In this document: one piece after another, positions 1 through 5,196 of the stretch
Numbering within the stretch: the stretch's first letter is position 1
Layout: the number at the start of each line of letters is the position of its first letter
Source of the DNA: an uncultured Rikenellaceae bacterium
Lineage (GTDB): Bacteria; Bacteroidota; Bacteroidia; Bacteroidales; Rikenellaceae
Assembly (NCBI GenBank): GCA_947054185.1
Contig: CAMRVW010000133.1
Location: 1-5,196 of the forward strand
Length of the DNA stretch: 5,196 bases
Direction: 5' to 3'
Position numbers and translations under genes: made by a program
The notes under the pieces: model-generated
Databases searched by the model: none
What the model was told of the DNA's origin: nothing
Seen by the model: only the letters and a program-made list of their open reading frames with translations

Positions 1-294
1 GAGAGTCTCAAACTCGGCTTTGGTCGGCAGGCGGTAACCCTCGGGGCATGGATGGGTGTTCCAATTAGAAGGATATGTGGACGTGTTCCACGACCCGCTC
101 GGAGTGGCACCGCCTAACGACCCGGTGCTGTTCCAGGCCACATTGATGCCCCACTGATAGAACTTACCGTGTGACTCCGCACGAGTTCCACTGCACTGAG
201 ACGGCAGTTTGGTGGCAAAGGTGGCGCCGCCCGATGCCTGGCAAAGTGGGGTGTGATTCGGCAGGCTTTGAACTGAAAGGTTATTGGAGAGTGG
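1..294 (-). pseudogene. FISUMP-like domain fragment, 3' end off the window, 5' end apparently missing
   Basis: Read on the minus strand, the frame is open from an upstream stop at 297-295 to the window edge (98 codons). It contains GKFYQWGINVAW, then a Gly/Ser/Thr-rich stretch, then NWNTHPCPEGYRLPTKAEFETL read as two adjoining pieces. The FYQWG and PCPEGYRLPTKAEFE blocks are the hallmark of the FISUMP (Fibrobacter succinogenes major paralogous) domain, found in surface or secreted proteins of Bacteroidota. The part upstream of about position 190 does not resemble the family. The open frame has no ATG, GTG or TTG before the GTG at 141-139, which would cut through the domain. The usual signal peptide and N-terminal repeats are also absent. 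I infer a 5'-truncated remnant, though a frameshift or a non-standard start is possible. It lies beyond the terminator of the neighbouring operon, so read-through is unlikely. The C-terminal part is outside the window. Confidence 0.55.
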
Positions 295-352
295 TCAGGG
301 GCTGGCAGGTTGCTTTGGCAGGATATGTTTCGGGCATGCGTGGGTATGAATG

Positions 353-384
353 AAAAAAGGTCTTGCGTTATGATACAAGACCTT
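353..384 (-). terminator. Rho-independent terminator of the lpdA-DUF308 unit
   Basis: On the minus strand a perfect 9-bp stem (CAAGACCTT, positions 384-376, with AAGGTCTTG, 365-357) encloses a 10-nt loop. It is followed by a run of six T (358-353, the last two overlapping the stem base). It starts 24 nt after the stop codon of the DUF308 gene. The shape and position are those of an intrinsic terminator closing the minus-strand unit. Confidence 0.88.
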
Positions 385-407
385 GGTATATTGCGGTTTG
401 GTTGCGG

Positions 408-1061
408 TTATTGCTTTTGCGGTACTGATGTTTCCGATTGTTCTATGGCTGCGGGTTGGTCTGCGGGCTGTTCTATGGCGGTGTCGGGTTCGGGTTTGGG
501 GTTTTTGAACGCGATGAGTATCACCAGGTCGGTGACGCCATAGAAGATGGATACGAAGCCGAAGAATATGAACAGTGAGGTGCGTACTGCAAACGGATTG
601 AAGCATATGAATACTCCGCAGAGCATTACCAACACGGGTATCATCATTAGCCACTTGCTGAGGTTGTTGCGTCGGCGCACCGCGAAGATCATGAGGAACT
701 GGCCCAAGCCCAGAAGTATGAGCATGGCTCCGAGGATAAACATGGTCATGTCGAGCATGAAGCGGTATTTTACCAGCATGATGATGCCGGCTATGATCGA
801 AACCAGGGCTGTGAACGGTATGGACGACACGACGCGTCGTTGCGAGCGGTTGTCGTCGCTCTTCTGGCGGAAGTAACCGACCGAGGCTATGATACCGCCG
901 AATATGAATATCACACCTATGAGCTGAAAGAGTCTCTCTTGTATGAATATAGGGAACGAGGCAGCCGACAGGCCTATGAGGATTGCGAGAATGCCGCGTC
1001 CGTAAACGCTCAGGCGAGACCTTATCTTCAGATTTTTGCTTTTTTTCTCTGTTGTTGACAT
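408..1061 (-). CDS. DUF308 / HdeD-type six-helix membrane protein
   Basis: This 217-residue integral membrane protein resembles the DUF308 (HdeD-like) family, whose biochemical role is not established. After a basic N-terminus (residues 1-22, five Lys and three Arg) there are six predicted membrane helices in three pairs: about 23-40, 44-63, 81-98, 103-127, 137-155 and 160-185. The loops between pairs are charged (SDDNRSQRR near 68-76, RRRNN near 129-133). By the positive-inside rule the N-terminus and these loops face the cytoplasm. The soluble tail, 186-217, is rich in Pro, Gln and Glu and repeats AIEQ ten residues apart, mirroring an 11-nt direct repeat in the DNA (439-449 and 469-479). 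The gene starts 67 nt after the lpdA stop with no convincing promoter or terminator between, so it is probably co-transcribed from the lpdA promoter; a strong terminator follows it. The ATG is preceded by an A-rich leader without Shine-Dalgarno. The fold class is fairly sure, the function unknown. Confidence 0.8.
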   Translation of the reverse strand: MSTTEKKSKNLKIRSRLSVYGRGILAILIGLSAASFPIFIQERLFQLIGVIFIFGGIIASVGYFRQKSDDNRSQRRVVSSIPFTALVSIIAGIIMLVKYRFMLDMTMFILGAMLILLGLGQFLMIFAVRRRNNLSKWLMMIPVLVMLCGVFICFNPFAVRTSLFIFFGFVSIFYGVTDLVILIAFKNPKPEPDTAIEQPADQPAAIEQSETSVPQKQ

Positions 1062-1128
1062 TTCAGTTTGTGTTTTTGTTGAGGTTGTCTCTCAAAATGT
1101 GTGCCAAGGGGCTGTATCCCATTTGGGG

Positions 1129-2523
1129 TTATACGTGTATGGCCTCTTGGTGAGCCGCACCTGCCGCCTCCATGACGGCTTCGGCGAGGGTGGGGTGGGG
1201 GTGTACTGTTGAGAGTATCTGCCTTGCGGTTGTGCCCAGGCGCATGGCCAAAGTGGGCTCCATGAGCATTTCGGTGACCGTGGCGCCTATGAGGTGGGCA
1301 CCAAGAAGTTTGTCGGTGGCTTTGTCGAAGATGAGTTTTACGAAGCCGTCCTTATCGCCCATTGCGGTGGCTTTGCCCGAGGCCGTGTATGGAAATTTGC
1401 CTATGCGCGTCTCTATGCCTTTGGCGACAGTGTCGCGTTCGCGCATACCCACAGAGGCGATCTCGGGAGAGGTGTATATGCATGCGGGGATGACGTCATA
1501 GTTGACAGGTTCGGGGTTTAGTCCGCAGATGGTCTCCACGCAGCATACGGCCTCGGCAGAGGCCACGTGGGCCAGGGCGGGGGTGGGTATGATGTCGCCG
1601 ATGGCGTATATGCCCGGGGCGTCGGTGCGGTAATATTTATCGACCTTGATTTTGCCGCGCTCGGTGGTGAGGCCGACATTTTCAAGGCCTATGTTTTCGG
1701 TGTTGGGGGTGACACCGGCAGCGCTGAGCACCTTTTCGGCCTCGATGGTTTGGGTGCCTTTGGCCGTCGAGACGGTGACAAGGCAGCCTGTGGAGTTGGT
1801 TTCGACCTTTTCGACAGTGGCGCCGGTGAGGAACGGGAGCCTCTTTTTGCGGAACGAGCGTTCGAGGTATTTGCTCACCTCTTCATCTTCGGTGGGTACA
1901 AGTGTCGGCATGTATTCGACAACTGTGACCTTGCAGCCCATGGTGTGATAGAAGTCGGCGAGCTCCGAGCCTATGGCGCCAGAGCCTATGACCACCATGC
2001 TTGATGGCATGCGGTTGAGGGTAAGGGCCTCGCGGTAAGAGATAACCTTGTCGCCGTCGATGGGTATGCCCGGAAGCTGACGCGGACGCGAGCCTGTGGC
2101 CAGTATTATGTGTTCGGCCTGTATGGTGTCGGTTGTGCCGTCGGGGTGTGAGACCTCTATTAGTCCGTTGCCTTTGAGTGTGCCGTGGCCTTGCATGGTC
2201 TCGACCTTGTTTTTGCCGAGCAGGAATTGCACCCCTTTGCTCATGGTGGCCGACACGTCGCGGCTGCGTTGCACCACTTTGGCGAAATTGGGCGTGACGG
2301 TGCCCTCTATGTCGATGCCGAATTGGGCGGCACTGCTTATGTGTTCATAGAGGTGGGCAGAGCGCAGCAGCGCTTTGGTGGGTATGCAGCCCCAGTTGAG
2401 GCATACGCCGCCAAGTTCGGCGCGTTCTATGATGACGGTGCGTTTGCCTAACTGAGAGGCTCTTATGGCGGCAACATATCCGCCGGGGCCGCTGCCGATG
2501 ATTGCGAGGTCGAATGTATTCAT
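1129..2523 (-). CDS. lpdA: Dihydrolipoyl dehydrogenase (E3 component)
   Basis: This cytoplasmic FAD-dependent flavoenzyme reoxidises protein-bound dihydrolipoamide with NAD+. It serves as the shared E3 subunit of 2-oxoacid dehydrogenase complexes and the glycine cleavage system. At 464 residues it is full length for the family. Visible motifs are the FAD Rossmann loop GSGPGGY (10-16), the redox disulfide C41/C46 in GGVCLNWGCIP, ATGSRP (142-147), the NAD-binding loop GSGAIGSE (180-187) with acidic E203 at the end of the next strand favouring NAD over NADP, the second FAD contact YAIGD (306-310), and the C-terminal HPHPTLAE, which supplies the catalytic His443-Glu448 pair from the other subunit of the dimer. 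No E1, E2 or lipoyl-protein genes are adjacent, so the partner complex cannot be told from the context. The start ATG directly precedes the FAD strand, as expected, and lies about 30 nt below a consensus promoter. There is no Shine-Dalgarno. The DUF308 gene follows after 67 nt. Confidence 0.97.
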   Translation of the reverse strand: MNTFDLAIIGSGPGGYVAAIRASQLGKRTVIIERAELGGVCLNWGCIPTKALLRSAHLYEHISSAAQFGIDIEGTVTPNFAKVVQRSRDVSATMSKGVQFLLGKNKVETMQGHGTLKGNGLIEVSHPDGTTDTIQAEHIILATGSRPRQLPGIPIDGDKVISYREALTLNRMPSSMVVIGSGAIGSELADFYHTMGCKVTVVEYMPTLVPTEDEEVSKYLERSFRKKRLPFLTGATVEKVETNSTGCLVTVSTAKGTQTIEAEKVLSAAGVTPNTENIGLENVGLTTERGKIKVDKYYRTDAPGIYAIGDIIPTPALAHVASAEAVCCVETICGLNPEPVNYDVIPACIYTSPEIASVGMRERDTVAKGIETRIGKFPYTASGKATAMGDKDGFVKLIFDKATDKLLGAHLIGATVTEMLMEPTLAMRLGTTARQILSTVHPHPTLAEAVMEAAGAAHQEAIHV

Positions 2524-2560
2524 TTGAGTGTCGTTTTTTGTCTTTCTGTGTTGCTTCGGG

Positions 2561-2591
2561 CAAATTTAGGATTTATTCCGGAGATTGCAAA
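2561..2591 (-). promoter_or_regulatory. Bacteroidales-type sigma-70 promoter of lpdA
   Basis: On the minus strand, TTTG (2591-2588) is followed after exactly 19 nt by TAAATTTG (2568-2561). This fits the Bacteroidota housekeeping promoter consensus (-33 TTTG, 19-21 nt, -7 TAnnTTTG) without mismatch. It sits 37 nt before the lpdA ATG, so transcription should start near 2553-2556 and give a leader of about 30 nt. It lies in the 157-bp gap after the DUF4919 gene, so lpdA can be transcribed independently of dapA. Confidence 0.82.
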
Positions 2592-2680
2592 AAGAGTCGT
2601 GCAAGGTGTCGGTGTCTCTGTAACTGTGGAATTTCGGAGGCTTTCCGGGGCTCTTGACGGCAATATTATTGTCGGGTTCC

Positions 2681-3457
2681 TTAATAGTCGATATTGCGTA
2701 ACTGTTTGTTGGAGCGGGGGTTGTATTTGGGGTTGAACTCGAAGCGGGGTTTTGAAGGAGTCTCTTTCTTTGCCCCCTTGGAGTATATCATGCCGTTGTT
2801 GAAGTAATAGCCGCGGTGGCCGTTGTTCTTTACCGGCAGGTGGAAGTATTCGACATCGAAAGAGATGTACATGCGTCTGGTTGAGTGCGCCCCGAGAGAG
2901 TTGAGCATATCGCTCTCGTCCGATCGGTAAAGGACATGCCAGGGGGACTCTTTGCTCACACCGCTGCCCGATGATGTGATGGCCGACTTTACCCCGTTGA
3001 GATTGCGGGAGTATTTTTCGGCCTGCTCACGGTTTCCGTTCATTTGGGCGATATAGGTCATGAGATTGAGGTATGACATGTTGAACGGCTCGTCTTCGAG
3101 GGCGCCTTTGAGCTGGCGTTCGAGGGTGGCGTAAAGTTCGGGCGAGATGCCTCGGGGGTCGATGTTTTGTTGCAGCGTGAGTGATATGCTGTCGGCATAT
3201 GGCGTTTGCTCCAGCGGCTTGTATCGGTCGTCGAAGACAAAGCCGTAATAGAGGTGTCGGTAATCCTCTAAGTCGAGGGTGGGGTCGCCGTTTTTGTAAC
3301 GCTCGAACAGGTGGGGATAGTAATATTCGGACGACAGGTTGAGGGTGCCCGCCTCGATACGTTTATAGTCGGGCGGGGCGGGCATTGCCGGCTCTTGTGC
3401 GAATGTCGTCAAGGCGGCCGCAGACAAGAGCATCAGCAGGTAATACTTAGATGCCAT
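2681..3457 (-). CDS. Secreted DUF4919 family protein
   Basis: This 258-residue protein has a typical Sec signal peptide: basic start (K4), hydrophobic core about residues 5-19, and a likely cut after Ala20 (TTFA|QE). There is no lipobox cysteine, so the mature protein is probably periplasmic or exported. The rest resembles DUF4919, a Bacteroidota family of unknown function. Family-like features are the Tyr-rich N-terminal segment ending in HLYYGFVF, and the later SKESPWHVLYRSDE block followed by a beta-rich part with FDVEYFHLP. Between them, a helical stretch (EPFNMSYLNLMTYIAQMNG) looks like one TPR-type helix pair, but this is only an impression. The last 30 residues are basic, with many Asn and Pro. 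The ATG lies inside the end of dapA (11-nt overlap in another frame), which suggests translational coupling. I see no evidence linking the protein to lysine synthesis; the overlap shows only shared expression. No terminator is evident after the stop. Confidence 0.8.
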   Translation of the reverse strand: MASKYYLLMLLSAAALTTFAQEPAMPAPPDYKRIEAGTLNLSSEYYYPHLFERYKNGDPTLDLEDYRHLYYGFVFDDRYKPLEQTPYADSISLTLQQNIDPRGISPELYATLERQLKGALEDEPFNMSYLNLMTYIAQMNGNREQAEKYSRNLNGVKSAITSSGSGVSKESPWHVLYRSDESDMLNSLGAHSTRRMYISFDVEYFHLPVKNNGHRGYYFNNGMIYSKGAKKETPSKPRFEFNPKYNPRSNKQLRNIDY

Positions 3458-4331
3458 ATCGGTCTATGAGTTGTGACAGTTTGGCGTTTGTGGTTTCGCC
3501 GGCGGGGCAGAGAGGGCTGCGCAGTATGTTTTTTATGATGCCTTTGTGCGACAGCGCCGCTTTGATGCCTGCCGGGTTGCCGTCGGCGAAGAGTAACTCT
3601 GTGGCTTCAAATAGCTTATAGAATGCCTCACGGGCTGTTTTGAAGTCGCCGTCGAGAGCCGAGTGGGTCATGCGGCAGAAGGTGGCGGGGAAGGCGTTGG
3701 CCGATACCGATATTGTGCCGACGCCGCCCTGTGATATCATCTGTATGGTCAGGTTGTCGTCGCCTGATATGACGGCGAAGTGGTCGGGTTTGCCGGCGAT
3801 GATGTGTGCGGCTTGCGACAGGTTGCCGGAGGCCTCCTTGACACCTATGATGTTGGGGTATGCGTGTGCCAGGCGCAGTGTCGTGTCGGCGCTCATGTTG
3901 CTGCCGGTGCGACCGGGCACGTTATATACGATAAGGGGGAGGGGTGAACTTTCGGCCAGGGCGGCGAAGTGGCTGAAGATGCCCTCTTGGGTCGGTTTGT
4001 TATAGTATGGTGAGACAGAAAGAAGCGCGTCGACGCCATTGAGGTCGAGGCGGTCGAAAGCCTCTATGAGTGAGCGTGTGTTGTTGCCGCCGTGGCCGTA
4101 CACTATGGGTGTGCGACCCGCTGCGCACTTGACGCAGAAACGGAGCACTTCGGCGCGTTCGGACTCGCTGAGAGTGGCGCTCTCGCCGGTGGTGCCAAGG
4201 ACGACAAGATAGTCGACTCCGCCGTTTATGGTGTGTTCGATAAGGTGTTCGAGTGAATGGTAATCAATAGAATGGTCTGTGTTAAAGGGAGTTACCAATG
4301 CAACGCCGACTCCGCTGAATTTGTGTCTCAT
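3447..4331 (-). CDS. dapA: 4-hydroxy-tetrahydrodipicolinate synthase
   Basis: DapA condenses pyruvate with L-aspartate-4-semialdehyde, the first committed step of the diaminopimelate/lysine pathway, in the cytoplasm. The 294-residue length is normal for this TIM-barrel aldolase. Active-site residues are all present: Thr47-Thr48 in LGTTGES (E. coli Thr44-Thr45), Tyr110 in SPYYNKPT (Tyr107), Tyr136 in IVYNVPGRTG (Tyr133), Arg141 (Arg138), and the Schiff-base Lys165 in GVKEASGN (Lys161). The SGDD segment and following glycine-rich GGVGTISV are also typical. These motifs favour DapA over the related N-acetylneuraminate lyase or KDG aldolase. The ATG starts MRHKFSGVGVALVTPF, the usual N-terminus; no Shine-Dalgarno is seen. 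The stop overlaps the start of the DUF4919 gene by 11 nt. The upstream side is an 865-bp non-coding region, so a promoter should lie there, but only a weak candidate is visible. Allosteric lysine control cannot be judged from the sequence. Confidence 0.96.
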   Translation of the reverse strand: MRHKFSGVGVALVTPFNTDHSIDYHSLEHLIEHTINGGVDYLVVLGTTGESATLSESERAEVLRFCVKCAAGRTPIVYGHGGNNTRSLIEAFDRLDLNGVDALLSVSPYYNKPTQEGIFSHFAALAESSPLPLIVYNVPGRTGSNMSADTTLRLAHAYPNIIGVKEASGNLSQAAHIIAGKPDHFAVISGDDNLTIQMISQGGVGTISVSANAFPATFCRMTHSALDGDFKTAREAFYKLFEATELLFADGNPAGIKAALSHKGIIKNILRSPLCPAGETTNAKLSQLIDRYGI

Positions 4332-4355
4332 CTTGTTGTGGGGTTTAATTTTCGT

Positions 4356-4363
4356 GCAATATA
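4356..4363 (-). promoter_or_regulatory. Weak candidate -7 box for dapA
   Basis: On the minus strand TATATTGC (4363-4356) resembles the Bacteroidota -7 element TAnnTTTG with one T missing. It lies 24 nt before the dapA ATG, in an A/T-rich stretch that contrasts with the surrounding GC-rich DNA. No TTTG is found 19-21 nt upstream. The position is plausible for a promoter but the match is poor. Confidence 0.25.
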
Positions 4364-4431
4364 TGAAAAAATTGCGAATAAGGCATGGGTTTGGGAGTCG
4401 TTTTTGATTGGGGGTGTTTGATGAGGGGAAC

Positions 4432-4531
4432 TTCGGTTTTTGTGGGCATAGCTGTTTTTGCGGGCACAGCCGGTTTGATTTGCGGACACTGCTGTTTTTG
4501 CGGGAGCTGCCGTTTGTGGTTTACTGGAACT
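4432..4531. repeat. Degenerate tandem repeat, units of about 18-23 nt
   Basis: Five consecutive units can be aligned: 4432-4450, 4451-4468, 4469-4490, 4491-4508 and 4509-4531. Units 2 and 4 share GCTGTTTTTGCGGG exactly (4451-4464 and 4491-4504); the others are looser versions of G-C-y-G-T-T-T-n-T-G-C-G-G. Unit lengths of 18, 19, 22 and 23 do not preserve a reading frame throughout, which argues against a protein repeat. It lies about 100 bp upstream of dapA. The function is unknown. Confidence 0.5.
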
Positions 4532-4555
4532 GCCTCCGGCGGCCCTTCCGGGGGA

Positions 4556-4575
4556 GGGGTCACGGACCCCCTTTT
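4556..4575 (+). terminator. Short GC hairpin followed by TTTT, possible terminator
   Basis: GGGGTC (4556-4561) and GACCCC (4565-4570) form a perfect 6-bp stem over a 3-nt loop, followed by C and TTTT (4572-4575) on the plus strand. The form is that of a weak intrinsic terminator, but no plus-strand gene precedes it. It may instead be part of the GC-rich repeat around it, which also pairs CCTCC (4533-4537) with GGAGG just before the stem. Confidence 0.3.
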
Positions 4576-4605
4576 GAGATATTGAGGACAAACTAAAGAT
4601 AAAGT

Positions 4606-4662
4606 ACAGATATACCATAAATGTGTTTCGACATACGTCTTACACATTTATGGTATATCTGT
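4606..4662. repeat. Perfect 21-bp inverted repeat with 15-nt spacer
   Basis: The left arm (4606-4626, starting ACAGATATACC) is the exact reverse complement of the right arm (4642-4662, ending GGTATATCTGT). The 15-nt centre (4627-4641) holds a small GAC...GTC pair. The arms are A/T-rich, unlike the GC-rich flanks. A run of five T begins at 4662 on the plus strand, so it could act as a terminator for plus-strand RNA, but no plus-strand gene ends here. Other readings are a miniature element or end of one, a regulator's binding site, or a DNA hairpin used by a recombinase. Confidence 0.85.
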
Positions 4663-4874
4663 TTTTGCCCATGGGGTTTTGTGCCTGAATGATATTCAAA
4701 CAGGGGCCATGGCTCTCGCGGAAAGGGTGCGGAGGCGAGGCGGCAAAAATAAGGAGCAGGACAGCAACCCCAGCCTGACGGAGAGCGGCACGGGGCCTGC
4801 GGAGGGCAAGCAGGGAAATAGATTTGCGGCTATTTAGTGCTTAAGTCACCGACCTATATATTGCTGTGCGGTGT

Positions 4875-4907
4875 GCGGCCCTCCGTTTGGCGGAGGCTCC
4901 GGGCCGC
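4875..4907. repeat. Nested GC-rich hairpin
   Basis: GCGGCCC (4875-4881) pairs perfectly with GGGCCGC (4901-4907). Inside, CCTCCG (4880-4885) can pair with CGGAGG (4891-4896) across a TTTGG loop. The two stems compete for two bases, so the structure could switch or form a bulged stem. No T-run follows on either strand, which argues against a terminator. Confidence 0.6.
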
Positions 4908-4908
4908 T

Positions 4909-4929
4909 CGGGACTCGTGCCTCGTCCCG
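4909..4929. repeat. GC-rich hairpin CGGGAC/GTCCCG
   Basis: CGGGAC (4909-4914) and GTCCCG (4924-4929) form a perfect 6-bp stem around a 9-nt loop. It begins two bases after the preceding hairpin, so the two would stack as tandem stem-loops in a transcript. Confidence 0.5.
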
Positions 4930-4953
4930 GAAACAAGGAATTGATGTTTACTC

Positions 4954-4966
4954 CACACTTCGTGTG
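4954..4966. repeat. Small hairpin CACAC-TTC-GTGTG
   Basis: CACAC (4954-4958) and GTGTG (4962-4966) pair over a TTC loop. The outer bases TCC and GGA can extend the stem with a bulge. It is short and weak alone and is listed because it is one of a series of stem-loops between 4875 and 5033. Confidence 0.4.
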
Positions 4967-5014
4967 TCGGACATAAGGAAAAGTGTGCGGTTTCGTTTCA
5001 CTCAGACCGCGGTG

Positions 5015-5033
5015 GGCCGACCGCAGGTCGGCC
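5015..5033. repeat. Perfect 8-bp GC hairpin
   Basis: GGCCGACC (5015-5022) and GGTCGGCC (5026-5033) pair perfectly over a GCA loop. It is the most stable of the short stems in the block. Neither strand shows a following T-run, so an intrinsic terminator is unlikely; a structural RNA element or repeat core is more likely. Confidence 0.6.
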
Positions 5034-5196
5034 GCATCGGCGTGGAGGTCGGGGCGTGATGATGGTCGCGCGTGGTGGGTGACAAAGACGGGCGACACCT
5101 TGGATTGGTTGGGGTGCTGTACCTTTGGCGTGGAGGAGCTTCGGGCCGAGCCTGCGGGGGCAAAGCGAGGAAGTGATGGGTGGCGGGAGGAGCCTT

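Larger units (their letters stand above)
4663..5196. other. Non-coding GC-rich block with many hairpins and short repeats
   Basis: I see no convincing gene in these 534 bases. The plus strand is G-rich and carries several hairpins (listed separately) plus a 6-bp inverted repeat AAATAG/CTATTT (4816-4821 and 4830-4835). Short direct repeats recur: GCCTGCGG (4795-4802 and 5150-5157, each followed by a GGGCAA-like stretch), GGCGTGGAGG (5039-5048 and 5127-5136) and GTGTGCGG (4871-4878 and 4983-4990). On the minus strand all three frames are open between about 5004 and the right edge, so open frames are not informative here. One frame stays open from the edge to a stop at 4843-4841, but its Arg/Pro/Ser/His-rich translation has no domain I recognise. 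The block looks like an interspersed Bacteroidales repeat or structured RNA; which one cannot be decided from one copy. Confidence 0.5.

Noticed and set aside
547..876. 109-codon plus-strand open frame opposite the DUF308 gene
   Set aside because: It is antisense to a gene with six well-formed membrane helices, and its Met/Arg-rich translation is what reversed hydrophobic codons produce.
1104..1126. Possible hairpin terminator between lpdA and the DUF308 gene
   Set aside because: CCAA/TTGG and GGG/CCC pair only with an internal bulge, and no T-run follows on the minus strand, so read-through from lpdA is more likely.
1567..2004. 145-codon plus-strand open frame opposite lpdA
   Set aside because: It lies wholly antisense to lpdA, whose motifs are complete; the Gly/Ala/Val-rich translation is a shadow of the codon pattern and has no domain.
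2640..2680. Possible terminator after the DUF4919 gene
   Set aside because: Only a 4-bp CAAT/ATTG stem is found, without a following T-run on the minus strand.
3640..4005. 121-codon plus-strand open frame opposite dapA
   Set aside because: It is antisense to a fully conserved dapA, including the active-site region, and shows no family resemblance.
4345..4647. 100-codon minus-strand frame with Pro/Lys-rich hexapeptide-like repeats
   Set aside because: It begins in the palindrome loop, its repeats derive from DNA units of 18-23 nt that do not keep frame, and another overlapping frame is equally open. No start signal or domain was seen.
4606..4662. Invertible (phase-variable) promoter bounded by inverted repeats
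   Set aside because: The spacer is only 15 nt, too short to hold a promoter, and no recombinase gene is in the window.
4663..5196. Known housekeeping RNA (SRP RNA, tmRNA, RNase P RNA, tRNA or rRNA)
   Set aside because: I looked for the conserved cores of these RNAs on both strands by eye and saw none; a covariance-model search would be needed to be certain.

Overview
The window looks like chromosomal DNA from a Bacteroidota bacterium, order Bacteroidales; a Muribaculaceae-like gut member is a guess. Four observations support this. There is a DUF4919 lipid-free secreted protein, a family typical of Bacteroidota. There is a fragment of a FISUMP (Fibrobacter succinogenes major paralogous domain) protein. 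The promoter before lpdA matches the Bacteroidales consensus (TTTG, 19 nt, TAnnTTTG). No clear Shine-Dalgarno sequence precedes any start codon.

All four intact genes lie on the minus strand, so transcription runs from right to left. Region by region, in the direction of transcription: 5196-4332 is an 865-bp stretch with no convincing gene. It is rich in hairpins and short repeats and includes a perfect 21-bp inverted repeat. Next come dapA (4331-3447) and a DUF4919 gene (3457-2681), which overlap by 11 nt and are probably translated from one message. A 157-bp gap follows, carrying a consensus promoter. It drives lpdA (2523-1129) and probably a six-helix DUF308/HdeD-type membrane protein (1061-408). 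That unit ends at a strong intrinsic terminator (384-353). The left edge (294-1) is an open minus-strand frame encoding part of a FISUMP-like domain with no usable start codon, so it is probably a 5'-truncated remnant.

The functions are mostly housekeeping. DapA commits aspartate semialdehyde to the diaminopimelate/lysine pathway, which feeds peptidoglycan and protein synthesis. LpdA is the E3 component of 2-oxoacid dehydrogenase and/or glycine-cleavage complexes. The DUF4919 and DUF308 proteins have no established role; their positions indicate co-transcription, not a known shared pathway. I found no mobile-element gene, CRISPR array, tRNA or rRNA. The part least explained by known features is the non-coding block 4332-5196, which may be a repeat family or a structured RNA. 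I did not find a clear new multi-gene system.
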